DNA of 20,592 bases from CAYSTL01 sp964516805 (GTDB lineage Archaea; Thermoplasmatota; Thermoplasmata; Halarchaeoplasmatales; Halarchaeoplasmataceae). Of this stretch, positions 1-7,164 are shown piece by piece. The DNA is taken from contig CAZEXI010000037.1 of assembly GCA_964516805.1 (NCBI GenBank), forward strand, positions 1 to 20,592, read 5' to 3'. The notes under the pieces are model-generated. The model saw nothing but the letters and a program-made list of their open reading frames with translations. It was not told where the DNA came from and searched no databases. A program made the position numbers and the translations under genes. Numbering within the stretch: the stretch's first letter is position 1; every line of letters starts with the position of its first letter.

Positions 1-285
1 TTCTCTTTTATGCATAACATTACTGAAAGAAGCTTTCTATCAGATTGAAATTAAATTGTGTCTGACAATTTATAGGTATATTTTTGATGAATTTCAATAA
101 TGGTTGAGTATTTTAAATACCTTCAATCTTAAAAAGGTATCAGAATAATAGTAAATTATGCAAAACCCTCCATAATTAGATTCATTTTCTAAATTTTCTT
201 TATCTTATTCTACCTTTAATTAAATCACATATAATTGTAAAAATATTATAAATATATTAAAAGAGGTTTTTAGGAATATAGTTTT
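1..285. other. AT-rich intergenic region, no gene seen
   Basis: No convincing coding frame, RNA gene or repeat is visible here. It lies downstream of the minus-strand surface-protein cluster and probably holds that cluster's 3' untranslated region. A small imperfect inverted repeat, GAAAG/CTTTC around 25-37, was noted but is too weak to call. Confidence 0.6.
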
Positions 286-822
286 TTATTCGTACCTAGT
301 ATAGAATCCTTTGGCCATCAATATGAAGTCTCTTTCCTCTAATTCTGGTATTTGATGGGGGACATCAAAATTCACTGTGCAGGATTCACCTGGTACTAGA
401 TGCATGACTGCGTTATCATCCTCAGTCAGGCTTCTATTCAGATACTTCGTATTTCCTTCGACATCAGTCTTTAATGTTTCCTGTATATCAGCTTCCTGTA
501 CATGAACTGTTGTAGGAGCTGAGTTATCTATTCCAACATAGTCGATGTAATGATCTTTAGTACTCCTTATCTTAACTTTGAAGTCATCGAGTTCGTGTCC
601 TTTAGACAACAATTCTGTAATTTGATCTTCCAAAGGTATCACATAGTCATGTGGATTATTCCTCGGATGTGTTACTGTCACATTCTTCCATTCACTACCA
701 TCAGCCTTTATGCTCACATAAAGAGATGTTTTATCAGCCAATATACCTATCTGTGATCCTTCAGTATGAGAAGAGAATCCTGAACTTCTAAGTATCAACT
801 TGTTGAACTGCCATCTGCTCAT
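286..822 (-). CDS. C-terminal half of a GGGGGGCPY-type archaeal surface protein, separated from its N-terminal half by an in-frame TAG
   Basis: This is a 178-residue ORF with no signal peptide or membrane segment. It has a beta-rich look: KLILRSSGF near the start, TVTHPR, then DYVGIDNSAPTTVHVQEA, a pattern I recall from the C-terminal part of large archaeal surface proteins that also carry a GGGGGGCPY module. The ORF is in the same reading frame as the upstream ORF ending at 835. Only a TAG and four codons separate that stop from this ATG. A GGTGAT Shine-Dalgarno-like sequence sits just after the TAG, six bases before the ATG, so independent re-initiation is possible. The product could instead be part of one polypeptide of about 355 residues if the TAG is read through. 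Its stop is TAA. Function is unknown; an extracytoplasmic adhesive or structural role is inferred only from the family look and the neighbours. Confidence 0.75.
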   Translation of the reverse strand: MSRWQFNKLILRSSGFSSHTEGSQIGILADKTSLYVSIKADGSEWKNVTVTHPRNNPHDYVIPLEDQITELLSKGHELDDFKVKIRSTKDHYIDYVGIDNSAPTTVHVQEADIQETLKTDVEGNTKYLNRSLTEDDNAVMHLVPGESCTVNFDVPHQIPELEERDFILMAKGFYTRYE

Positions 823-834
823 CGATCTATCACC

Positions 835-837
835 CTA
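835..837 (-). other. In-frame TAG (amber) codon inside a conserved surface-protein frame
   Basis: Reading the minus strand, the codons run GAC TAG GGT GAT AGA TCG ATG AGC. The TAG falls where family members, as I recall them, continue through a segment like IxDFGD followed by a KLILR strand; here the order is SEVIID-TAG-GD...NKLILRSSGF. The frame stays open for a further 182 codons. Interpretations are a sense codon (pyrrolysine), programmed readthrough, a split gene with re-initiation at the GGTGAT site, or a fresh nonsense mutation. Confidence 0.8.
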
Positions 838-1353
838 GTCTATTATAACTTCTGATCCTTCGTTCATCTGTAACCTTTCTCCGTCATCCTTATTTTCAAT
901 CATCGAGAGTACGTCATCACCTGTCGAATTGAAAGCACCTTCGGGTGCTTCACTCTCCTTGTAGGTCATGTACTCTCCTTCAGGTGTAACACCGACTTTG
1001 TAGCCTTCCTTGTGATCTATAGTGTAAAGTTTCATCTGATCGATAAAGTCTTTAGAACCCTCGAACAACCCTATCTTCATCGAGTAGTTACCGTTCTTTT
1101 GCTGTAGATCTGTATCTAGTTTATAGTAATCCGTGACTTCTCCACTTTGGAATTCCGATTGTACCAATAGATTGTTTTCTTGTTTGTACTTGGTTCTGTT
1201 CCATGGCGAGATGTACGGACAGCCTCCGCCACCTCCACCATCATCTATATCAGTCACATAAAATTGTAAATAATCACTTTTCGTATATGTCCAACCTCCA
1301 TACTCGGGATTTGCATTTATTTTAAATTTTACTTTAACTTCATCATCCATCAT
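835..1353 (-). CDS. N-terminal half of a GGGGGGCPY-type archaeal surface protein
   Basis: This is a 172-residue ORF starting with two consecutive ATGs (1353 and 1350). A GAGG six bases before the second ATG makes 1350 the likelier start. The first 11 nt overlap the end of the upstream anchor-protein gene, suggesting translational coupling. Residues from about 5 to 36 look like one beta domain, followed by six glycines and CPYISPW, then a segment with a YYKLD motif and IDQMKLYTIDH. The module resembles repeats in large uncharacterised archaeal surface proteins. There is no signal peptide or transmembrane helix, which is odd for such a module and suggests that it either acts with the anchored upstream proteins or is itself a fragment. 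It ends at a TAG, after which the same frame carries on as the next ORF. Molecular function is not known. Confidence 0.75.
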   Translation of the reverse strand: MMDDEVKVKFKINANPEYGGWTYTKSDYLQFYVTDIDDGGGGGGCPYISPWNRTKYKQENNLLVQSEFQSGEVTDYYKLDTDLQQKNGNYSMKIGLFEGSKDFIDQMKLYTIDHKEGYKVGVTPEGEYMTYKESEAPEGAFNSTGDDVLSMIENKDDGERLQMNEGSEVIID

Positions 1354-2029
1354 CGCCCTCTAAACGAATGTCTATCGTAGCCGGTACATCTTCTGATAGT
1401 CCGCCTACTATCGCTTCCAATTGTAGCGTGAATTCTTCACCAATATTTTCTGGATCTATCTCCCAGTACAGCATCGTTTCTACTGAAAATTCGTTCGAAT
1501 TCAGGTCATAACCATCATACGCAAAATTTCCGGGTCCTACCATCGCCTTTCCAATCTGCTGTTCATGAGGGGGCCATCGTTCACCTCCTTCGATTTGGCT
1601 ATAACTAGTTTTAAAGTCGACCCCATTGAATGGACTTTCACTTTCTTCTTTTTCTGATACTCTGAACTTAAAAGTGCTCACGTCTAACTCGTCTACAAAG
1701 TATCCTTCAGCCGATAGTTTGATCCGGACTTGCATAAGATCTAGAGATTTTGTAATCGACCTCGGTTCCACTTCAAACTCTAGAGAACTCTCATTGTTCA
1801 CATTAGTGGTTACTGTCGACTTGTTTTGGAGATTTGTTCCAGTGACGTTTTCTACATCGTTTTCATCCGGTTGCTCTTCCTCTGGAATCACTATCTCATC
1901 ATATCCTTCATCAACAGTTATCTTCATCTTATTTTCATTCTCATTATTTAGAGAATATATGATGATACTAGAGAAGACTAATAAAATAACTAATATTGTA
2001 ACATATACTTCCTTTCTTTTAAGATTCAT
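1343..2029 (-). CDS. Membrane-anchored extracytoplasmic beta-domain protein, paralogue B of a tandem pair
   Basis: This 228-residue protein has one hydrophobic N-terminal segment (about residues 8-26), which is a signal anchor. An acidic linker follows (DEIVIPEEEQPDENDVENV), rich in potential N-glycosylation sequons (NVT, NKS, NES), and then a predicted beta-sandwich domain of about 150 residues. No catalytic motif is visible. It is a tandem copy of the upstream gene: the linker and first half of the domain are identical at DNA level, while the anchor is different and the C-terminal half has diverged. The start overlaps the end of the upstream gene by 11 nt. The four genes at 286-2717 are therefore probably one transcription unit. 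It is likely displayed on the outer face of the membrane; its partner or ligand is unknown. Confidence 0.85.
   Translation of the reverse strand: MNLKRKEVYVTILVILLVFSSIIIYSLNNENENKMKITVDEGYDEIVIPEEEQPDENDVENVTGTNLQNKSTVTTNVNNESSLEFEVEPRSITKSLDLMQVRIKLSAEGYFVDELDVSTFKFRVSEKEESESPFNGVDFKTSYSQIEGGERWPPHEQQIGKAMVGPGNFAYDGYDLNSNEFSVETMLYWEIDPENIGEEFTLQLEAIVGGLSEDVPATIDIRLEGDDG
1680..1882. repeat. Copy 1 of a 203-bp perfect direct repeat (within paralogue B)
   Basis: Base-by-base reading shows this block is identical to 2365-2567. A single mismatch follows at 1883 (T versus C), then about 29 more identical bases. It encodes the linker and the first half of the beta domain. Confidence 0.95.
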
Positions 2030-2717
2030 CGTACATCACACCCTCCATGTTAATGTCTATCGTAGCCGTGACATCCTCCGAAAGTCCGCCTAATATTGCT
2101 TCTAACTGAAGCGTAAATTCTTCTCCGATATTTTCTGGATCTATCTCCCAGTACAGCATCGTTTCTACTGAAAACTTGTTTGAATCTAAATCATAGCCCT
2201 CATGTGCGAAATATTCGGGACCTACCATCGCCTTTCCAATCTGCTGTTCATGAGGGGGCCATCGTTCTCCATCGTCAATTTGACTATAGCGTGTTTGAAA
2301 CTCGACACTATTGAATGGACTTTCACTCTCTTCTTTTTCTGATGCTCTGAACTTAAAAGTACTAACGTCTAACTCGTCTACAAAGTATCCTTCAGCCGAT
2401 AGTTTGATCCGGACTTGCATAAGATCTAGAGATTTTGTAATCGACCTCGGTTCCACTTCAAACTCTAGAGAACTCTCATTGTTCACATTAGTGGTTACTG
2501 TCGACTTGTTTTGGAGATTTGTTCCAGTGACGTTTTCTACATCGTTTTCATCCGGTTGCTCTTCCTCCGGAATCACTATCTCATCATATCCTTCATCCAC
2601 AGTAATTTCCGTCTTAGATTCAGCACCCAAAGAGTACGCTGTAATACTGACAAACACCAGTAGTATCATTATAAAGGTAAGTCTCGGTTTATTTTTCTCA
2701 CTTATTTTCAAACCCAT
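2019..2717 (-). CDS. Membrane-anchored extracytoplasmic beta-domain protein, paralogue A of a tandem pair
   Basis: This is a 232-residue first gene of the surface cluster. A basic N-terminus precedes a hydrophobic segment (about residues 13-30) ending near AYSLGAES. The same acidic, sequon-rich linker and beta domain as in the downstream paralogue follow. The start is supported by AAGGTGAGG at 2725-2733, a good archaeal Shine-Dalgarno sequence, and by an AT-rich TATA-like stretch near 2756-2763. The protein ends MYDES with TAA inside the next gene's start. No enzyme motif is visible. The family is not recognised by name. It is best read as a lipid-proximal, probably glycosylated surface protein. 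Confidence 0.85.
   Translation of the reverse strand: MGLKISEKNKPRLTFIMILLVFVSITAYSLGAESKTEITVDEGYDEIVIPEEEQPDENDVENVTGTNLQNKSTVTTNVNNESSLEFEVEPRSITKSLDLMQVRIKLSAEGYFVDELDVSTFKFRASEKEESESPFNSVEFQTRYSQIDDGERWPPHEQQIGKAMVGPEYFAHEGYDLDSNKFSVETMLYWEIDPENIGEEFTLQLEAILGGLSEDVTATIDINMEGVMYDES
2365..2567. repeat. Copy 2 of a 203-bp perfect direct repeat (within paralogue A)
   Basis: Identical to 1680-1882, at an offset of 685 bp. Identity includes synonymous positions, whereas the sequences coding for the anchors and the C-terminal halves differ. This points to recent gene conversion or a recent partial duplication. Confidence 0.95.
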
Positions 2718-2724
2718 ATTACTT

Positions 2725-2765
2725 CCTCACCTTCGCGTAGGAAAGTAATTAATACTATTTATTTA
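2725..2765 (-). promoter_or_regulatory. Likely promoter and Shine-Dalgarno site of the surface-protein cluster
   Basis: On the minus strand an AATAAATA TATA-like element lies about 25 bases before the expected transcript start near 2734. AAGGTGAGG (2725-2733) follows ahead of the ATG at 2717. The TATA assignment is tentative because the whole region is AT-rich. Confidence 0.4.
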
Positions 2766-2879
2766 TTTTTTTGTTAAAGTTTTTTGAGATCAAGGTGATT
2801 TTAATAGAATTTAAAAATCAAATTAGTAAAGACATTGATTTCTATGAGCTCTGATTTTTTTATTTTTAGCTATTGCTTT

Positions 2880-2914
2880 ACTTTTCTCGAAAAGTTATTT
2901 TTAAAACTTATATA
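2880..2914. promoter_or_regulatory. TATA box with adjacent palindrome between mevalonate kinase and the surface cluster
   Basis: ACTTTTC-TC-GAAAAGT (2880-2895) is a perfect 7-bp inverted repeat. Ten bases away is CTTATATA (2907-2914) preceded by AAAA. Read on the plus strand this is a good BRE/TATA pair with no gene behind it. Read on the minus strand (TATATAAG) the palindrome would sit at the transcript start of a long leader for the surface cluster. Direction is unresolved. The rest of 2718-3012 shows no gene. Confidence 0.35.
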
Positions 2915-3012
2915 CCATTATCAAAAATTGCATTAAATTATAGTAAATACAGATTGGAAAAGTTAACTATCTTTCCCAAAAAGCTTTCTATATTTAGAAG
3001 AAAATAACATAT

Positions 3013-3942
3013 TTAATTCTCACTAAATCCTTTGTCTGTAGTATCGATTATATATGGTGTACCACCTCGTCTTTTGATTATGTTGGCAACCTTTTCCGGA
3101 TCATCTGTGACTGCTACCATAGAGCCACCACCGCCTGCTCCAGTCAATTTAGCCCCGTATGAATATTTTCTAGCACCCCTCACCAATCGCTCCAATTTGG
3201 GATGACTCACTCCAAGAATCGTTAGCAATTCGTGATCCCGATCCATCAATTCACCAACCTTTTCCAGATCTCCATCAGACAATGCCTTTGAACCTTCCAT
3301 CACTATGTTCCCTATCTCTTCGACTATCTCTTTTGCAAAATTGTTATTCATGTAAAATCTTCTGACCTTATCTACCAATGGACCTGTCTTAGCATGTATC
3401 CCTGTATCGCCGATCACCATCTGCATGTCAGGTATATCGCTATGATGAATGTTCCATTCATTTCCCTCTTTTGAAATGTTCCACAGGAAATCTTCTCCCA
3501 TCTCTTTAGACAGCATCACAGCATTTCCATGCGTGGATGTAGAAGTATCTATGGGACTTGCACTGCCTTGAACGGCCCACTCTACTTTAAAAGCTTCTCT
3601 AGCTATAGTCTCTTCATCCACTTTTCCCTCTATATCATGTAAAGAAGCCAGTGTTGCAACAGTGACAGCTGCCGAAGAACCCATACCAGCACCACTAGGT
3701 ACATCGCTCTCAGTGACTATCTTCAAAGGTGAATCTATTTCTACATAATCTAAGGCTTCCAAAATATAGCTGTGGTATTCTCTATCGATTGGATACCCAT
3801 TCACAGTGGTTTCTTCCTCTGCCTGGACAACTTTACAGGTGGTTCTCTTATCTACAGCAACAGCTATAGCTGGCTCCCCATACACGACTGCATGTTCACC
3901 GAATAAAATGACTTTTCCTGGTGCTGAATAATTAGCTTTCAC
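3013..3942 (-). CDS. mvk: Mevalonate kinase
   Basis: This GHMP-family kinase phosphorylates mevalonate with ATP to 5-phosphomevalonate in the cytoplasmic route to isoprenoids, hence to archaeal membrane lipids. The three GHMP motifs are visible: SAPGKVILFGEHAVVYG at residues 6-22, PSGAGMGSSAAV at 82-93 (the ATP-binding glycine loop), and KLTGAGGGGS near 268-277. The likely catalytic Asp132 lies in SPIDTSTSTHG. The length of 309 residues is normal. The start is GTG at 3942, with no Shine-Dalgarno sequence; a TATTATATC TATA box centred near 3961 sits only about 20-25 bases upstream, so the mRNA is probably leaderless. It is on the same strand as HtpX with a 43-bp gap, but that gap contains its own TATA box. 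Confidence 0.95.
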   Translation of the reverse strand: MKANYSAPGKVILFGEHAVVYGEPAIAVAVDKRTTCKVVQAEEETTVNGYPIDREYHSYILEALDYVEIDSPLKIVTESDVPSGAGMGSSAAVTVATLASLHDIEGKVDEETIAREAFKVEWAVQGSASPIDTSTSTHGNAVMLSKEMGEDFLWNISKEGNEWNIHHSDIPDMQMVIGDTGIHAKTGPLVDKVRRFYMNNNFAKEIVEEIGNIVMEGSKALSDGDLEKVGELMDRDHELLTILGVSHPKLERLVRGARKYSYGAKLTGAGGGGSMVAVTDDPEKVANIIKRRGGTPYIIDTTDKGFSEN

Positions 3943-3985
3943 AGATATTAAAATAAGATATAATACTTATAGGTTAGTGATGATT

Positions 3986-4849
3986 CTATAGGTAGCTGAA
4001 ATCCGTAGCCATCTCTCTCAATCTCTTGACCCTTTCCTCAACGGGAGGATGAGTGGAGAATAACTTGACAAATGCACTACTTTTAAATGGATTGACTATG
4101 AACAGAGATGCGGTCGTTGTACTGTTGCTTTTTATGGGATTCCTCTCGTTCTCCATATGTAATTTCTCTAAAGCACTGGCTAAAGCGTTGGGATTCTTAG
4201 ATATCTTGGCTCCTTCCTCGTCAGCCATGTATTCTCTTTTTCGAGATATCGCTAACCTGATCAACAACGCCCCGATGGGAGCGAATATCATGGCCAACAA
4301 CAACACTGGATGGATCCTTCTATTTCTGCCAAAAATCATCTGGAACCATACGATCCTTGCCATTATCGTTATCGCTCCAGCCAAAGTGGCTGCGATACTC
4401 ATCACCAACATATCCCTGTCTTTTATATGGGCTACTTCGTGTGATATCACACCTTTAAGTTCCTCTTCATCTAACGTTCTTAATATCCCCCTGGTAGCTG
4501 CAACAACAGCGTTGTCTTCATTTCTACCAGTGGCGAAGGCGTTGGGAGTATCCGTTGGTACGATAGCAACCTTCGGCATCTTTATGTCGGCTTCATAGGC
4601 TACTTCTTTCACGATATTGTAGAGTTGGGGATTATCACTTTCCTCTATAATCTCCGCTCTATGTGCCTTCAAAATAATCTTGTCACTGTAAAAATAGGTG
4701 ACCAGATTCAGGGCTGCTGCTATACCTAAAAATAAAAGCGTTCCTATTATCGGACTGCCTAAAACGAATCCACCTATCAGGTACCCAATTCCTATGAACA
4801 GGATCACCATGAACGCGAATAATCCTGAAGTCTTTGCTACATATCCCAT
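3986..4849 (-). CDS. htpX: HtpX-type membrane zinc metalloprotease
   Basis: This M48-family protease is embedded in the cytoplasmic membrane and degrades misfolded membrane proteins. The zinc motif HEVAH is at residues 137-141 and the third ligand is probably Glu206 in REYMADEEGA. Two N-terminal hydrophobic helices (about 8-30 and 33-53) and two more after the active site (about 150-170 and 182-200) match the family topology. The C-terminal THPPVEERVKRL is typical. At 287 residues it has normal length. GAGTGAT just before the ATG supports the start. It ends in TAG, followed in frame by AAT CAT CAC TAA, so if TAG were read as sense the protein would gain only four or so residues. It is divergent from priS. 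Confidence 0.95.
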   Translation of the reverse strand: MGYVAKTSGLFAFMVILFIGIGYLIGGFVLGSPIIGTLLFLGIAAALNLVTYFYSDKIILKAHRAEIIEESDNPQLYNIVKEVAYEADIKMPKVAIVPTDTPNAFATGRNEDNAVVAATRGILRTLDEEELKGVISHEVAHIKDRDMLVMSIAATLAGAITIMARIVWFQMIFGRNRRIHPVLLLAMIFAPIGALLIRLAISRKREYMADEEGAKISKNPNALASALEKLHMENERNPIKSNSTTTASLFIVNPFKSSAFVKLFSTHPPVEERVKRLREMATDFSYL

Positions 4850-4872
4850 ATCACTCGTTATTTCTGTCTAAC

Positions 4873-4885
4873 TCATTAATAAACG
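4873..4885. promoter_or_regulatory. Shared TATA-like element between htpX and priS
   Basis: TTTATTAAT on the minus strand (4875-4883) lies 26-34 bases before the htpX ATG. The same AT core could serve priS, whose ATG lies about 40 bases to the right. The 70-bp divergent gap offers no better element for htpX. Confidence 0.4.
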
Positions 4886-4919
4886 TTTTGTTGAAAACTT
4901 CCAAAAAACATTTTATTAT

Positions 4920-6176
4920 ATGATGCAATCCTTAACTGTGAACCCAGAAACAAAAACAAGAAGATTTCTCTCCAGGATCTTAAGAGATTACTATTCCACT
5001 AGAAAGATCAATATGCCCTATAGATTCACAAAGAGAGAGTTCGCTTTTATCTACATGGGGGGTCAGGGTATGCACCGTCCAGTAGCTTTCGACAAGAAAT
5101 CTAAAGCAAGAAGATTTCTTAAAGACAAATCACCTCTCCACGCATACTATTCAACGGCATACTATTCTAATCCAGAAGCACCTATGGCTGAAAAAGAATG
5201 GTTAGGGGCAGACCTTATCTTCGACCTCGACGCGGATCATCTTCCTGGCGGAAACCTATTAACATATCCAGAACAGTTGAAAGAAGTAAAAAAGAAAGCA
5301 AAACTACTGATCGATGACTTCCTACTAGATGATTTTGGATTCAAGAAAGAAGACCTAGATTTATATTTCTCTGGGCACAGAGGTTATCACATACATATAA
5401 GAAACAGTAAAATATTGAACATGTCCAGCGAATCGAGAAGAGAGATAGTTGATTATATAACAGGAGTAGGACTAGACATAGATACCATCCTACCATACGA
5501 AACAATAAAACTAGGCTCGTTCAAAGAACACATACAGACCGCAAAAGTACCTTCACTCCCTGACGAATCTTCTGGTGGATGGATGAAGAGAACCAGAAAA
5601 CTGACTATACAGCTTTTAGAAAGATGGAGTGAGATGGATAAAGAAGATGTTAAGGAAGAGATGGAGGAAAAACATCGTATAGGTAAAAAAACAGCTGAAG
5701 GTCTATACAACAACCTCTTCGAAGAAGGAAAATGGAAGAAGATAATAGAAGACGGTGTGATGGATGTCTTTTCTGAGAGTCAAAGGATGGTAAATGTTTC
5801 CTCTTTCGAAAAGATAATAAAAGGAATCCTGGAAGAGGAAAATATACAGGAGATAGGTTCTGAGATAATCGGAAGTACAGACGAGCCAGTTACTGGCGAT
5901 ACCAAAAGGTTGATCCGATTACCTCGCTCGATACACGGTGGATCTTTCCTGACAGTCAGTCCGATCAATTTAGATGAGATCGATGATTTCAATCCACTTA
6001 AAGATGGATTGATCGATTTTCTAGGTGAGAAAGAATACACGATTAGGTTCGATAAAATACCAAGGTTAGATGAGATCGAGATCGGACCTAAAATATTCCA
6101 GATAGAAGAAGAGATGAACGTACCTGAATATGCTGCATCTTTCTTGGTATCCAAGTTTAAGGCGAAACTCCTATAA
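4920..6176 (+). CDS. priS: DNA primase, catalytic small subunit
   Basis: This is the archaeo-eukaryotic primase catalytic subunit. It makes RNA/DNA primers for replication and works with the large subunit PriL, which is not in this window. The catalytic acidic cluster FDLDAD is at residues 101-106, the nucleotide-binding SGHRGYHIHI at 151-160, and a late conserved RLIRLPRSIHGGS segment near 337-349. The 418 residues are longer than many archaeal PriS proteins; the excess lies in a Lys/Glu-rich helical stretch around 225-310. Two adjacent ATGs open the gene (4920, 4923), and no clear Shine-Dalgarno sequence is present. It is followed 28 bp later by an unknown membrane protein that may be co-transcribed. 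Confidence 0.95.
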   Translation: MMQSLTVNPETKTRRFLSRILRDYYSTRKINMPYRFTKREFAFIYMGGQGMHRPVAFDKKSKARRFLKDKSPLHAYYSTAYYSNPEAPMAEKEWLGADLIFDLDADHLPGGNLLTYPEQLKEVKKKAKLLIDDFLLDDFGFKKEDLDLYFSGHRGYHIHIRNSKILNMSSESRREIVDYITGVGLDIDTILPYETIKLGSFKEHIQTAKVPSLPDESSGGWMKRTRKLTIQLLERWSEMDKEDVKEEMEEKHRIGKKTAEGLYNNLFEEGKWKKIIEDGVMDVFSESQRMVNVSSFEKIIKGILEEENIQEIGSEIIGSTDEPVTGDTKRLIRLPRSIHGGSFLTVSPINLDEIDDFNPLKDGLIDFLGEKEYTIRFDKIPRLDEIEIGPKIFQIEEEMNVPEYAASFLVSKFKAKLL

Positions 6177-6204
6177 AGGAAAATAACATTATTCATGTTA
6201 CTTT

Positions 6205-7164
6205 ATGAGTAAAGATAAAAAAAATAAAAGTAACAATGATTCTTCTCTCGAAAATAGATTGAAAGAATTAGAGAAAGATACGGAAAAACCTACCCAGATA
6301 ACAAGAGTAAAAAGATTGGAAAAACTTCAAGATAAGCTAGAACGTACTCACAGTGTTAAACGATTAAAAAAGATCGAAAAATTCGTTCTATTACCGCAGA
6401 TAGTAATAGTTATCTTCCTATTCTTTATGTCGATATATCTCAAAGGATTCTCTCTTGAGCCCTTATATATTCCAATGTATACCGCACTGATAATCCTAGG
6501 TCTTTGGGCTATCCTTCTCTCTATAGAACTATTGGTTTTCAAGATCCTCGAGATCAAATACAGAGACAGTAAAAGCTCTAACGTTCTGACTGCTAAAAAA
6601 TCGATCAGAAAGGCTTACCAGTTTTCAATAATATTTCTATTGATCTTCGCTTTTCTTTTCGTACCCTTTTTCACCAGTGAATTATCCAATTTTACCTCAA
6701 TAGAAAAGGAGACAGAACTAATAAAAGGCCAACCAAAAACGATCAACTTCACCAGTAAAGACCAATTAAATTTTATGGTCACTAAAAATATCAGTGTTGA
6801 AATCGTACCTTGGGGTAATCAAAACTTAAATGCTACAGTCGATGTCCGTCTGTATGAAAGATCTAATTACGAAGATGGGGAAGAAAATCTATACATAAAC
6901 AGTGAAAGTGAAGACCCTAGATTTACATCAACCGATGAAAGATTCCATTATCAATTTGATGATAGAGATTTTGAGGAAAATGTACTTTATATGAACTCTA
7001 GCAAAAATTTAACAGTCAGATATAATATAGAAAGGGTACTACCAAAAGAAAAGATCTACTATTTCTCGATAATATCGTTCACATTGGGTATCATATTTGT
7101 AGGATGGATATTTCTTCTAAATACGGTTAAGAAAGAACAGACAAAGGAGTCCATATATCACTGA
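6205..7164 (+). CDS. Unknown four-helix membrane protein with charged N-terminus
   Basis: This 319-residue protein is not recognised. Residues 1-62 are very hydrophilic and probably form a cytoplasmic coiled coil rich in Lys and Glu. Hydrophobic helices follow at about 66-86, 92-116 and 139-160. A loop of about 120 residues (165-285) with several NxS/T sites and no cysteines comes next, then a last helix at about 286-306 and a short basic tail. The topology suggests the loop is outside the cell. It follows priS by 28 bp on the same strand, so it may ride on that promoter, but nothing links it to replication. Its end overlaps the convergent radical SAM gene by 7 bp. Confidence 0.85.
   Translation: MSKDKKNKSNNDSSLENRLKELEKDTEKPTQITRVKRLEKLQDKLERTHSVKRLKKIEKFVLLPQIVIVIFLFFMSIYLKGFSLEPLYIPMYTALIILGLWAILLSIELLVFKILEIKYRDSKSSNVLTAKKSIRKAYQFSIIFLLIFAFLFVPFFTSELSNFTSIEKETELIKGQPKTINFTSKDQLNFMVTKNISVEIVPWGNQNLNATVDVRLYERSNYEDGEENLYINSESEDPRFTSTDERFHYQFDDRDFEENVLYMNSSKNLTVRYNIERVLPKEKIYYFSIISFTLGIIFVGWIFLLNTVKKEQTKESIYH

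Noticed and set aside
29..41. AAGCTTTCTAT shared between the left edge and about 2984-2994
   Set aside because: An 11-base AT-rich match in 20 kb can occur by chance, and the flanks do not match, so this is not a called repeat or attachment site.
1225..1245. Run of six glycine codons as a simple-sequence repeat
   Set aside because: The codons vary between GGT, GGA and GGC, so it is a protein-level feature and not a DNA microsatellite.
1626..2748. Long plus-strand reading frames opposite the two surface paralogues
   Set aside because: They are antisense shadows of the duplicated genes: Ser-rich, without start signals, and duplicated only because the sense genes are.
2844..2936. 30-codon plus-strand ORF between the surface cluster and mevalonate kinase
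   Set aside because: Very Phe/Leu/Lys-rich composition expected from AT-rich noncoding DNA, no Shine-Dalgarno sequence, and the TATA element lies inside it rather than upstream.
4053..4598. 181-codon plus-strand frame opposite htpX
   Set aside because: It lies wholly inside a gene with all HtpX motifs and has no ribosome-binding signal or family resemblance.
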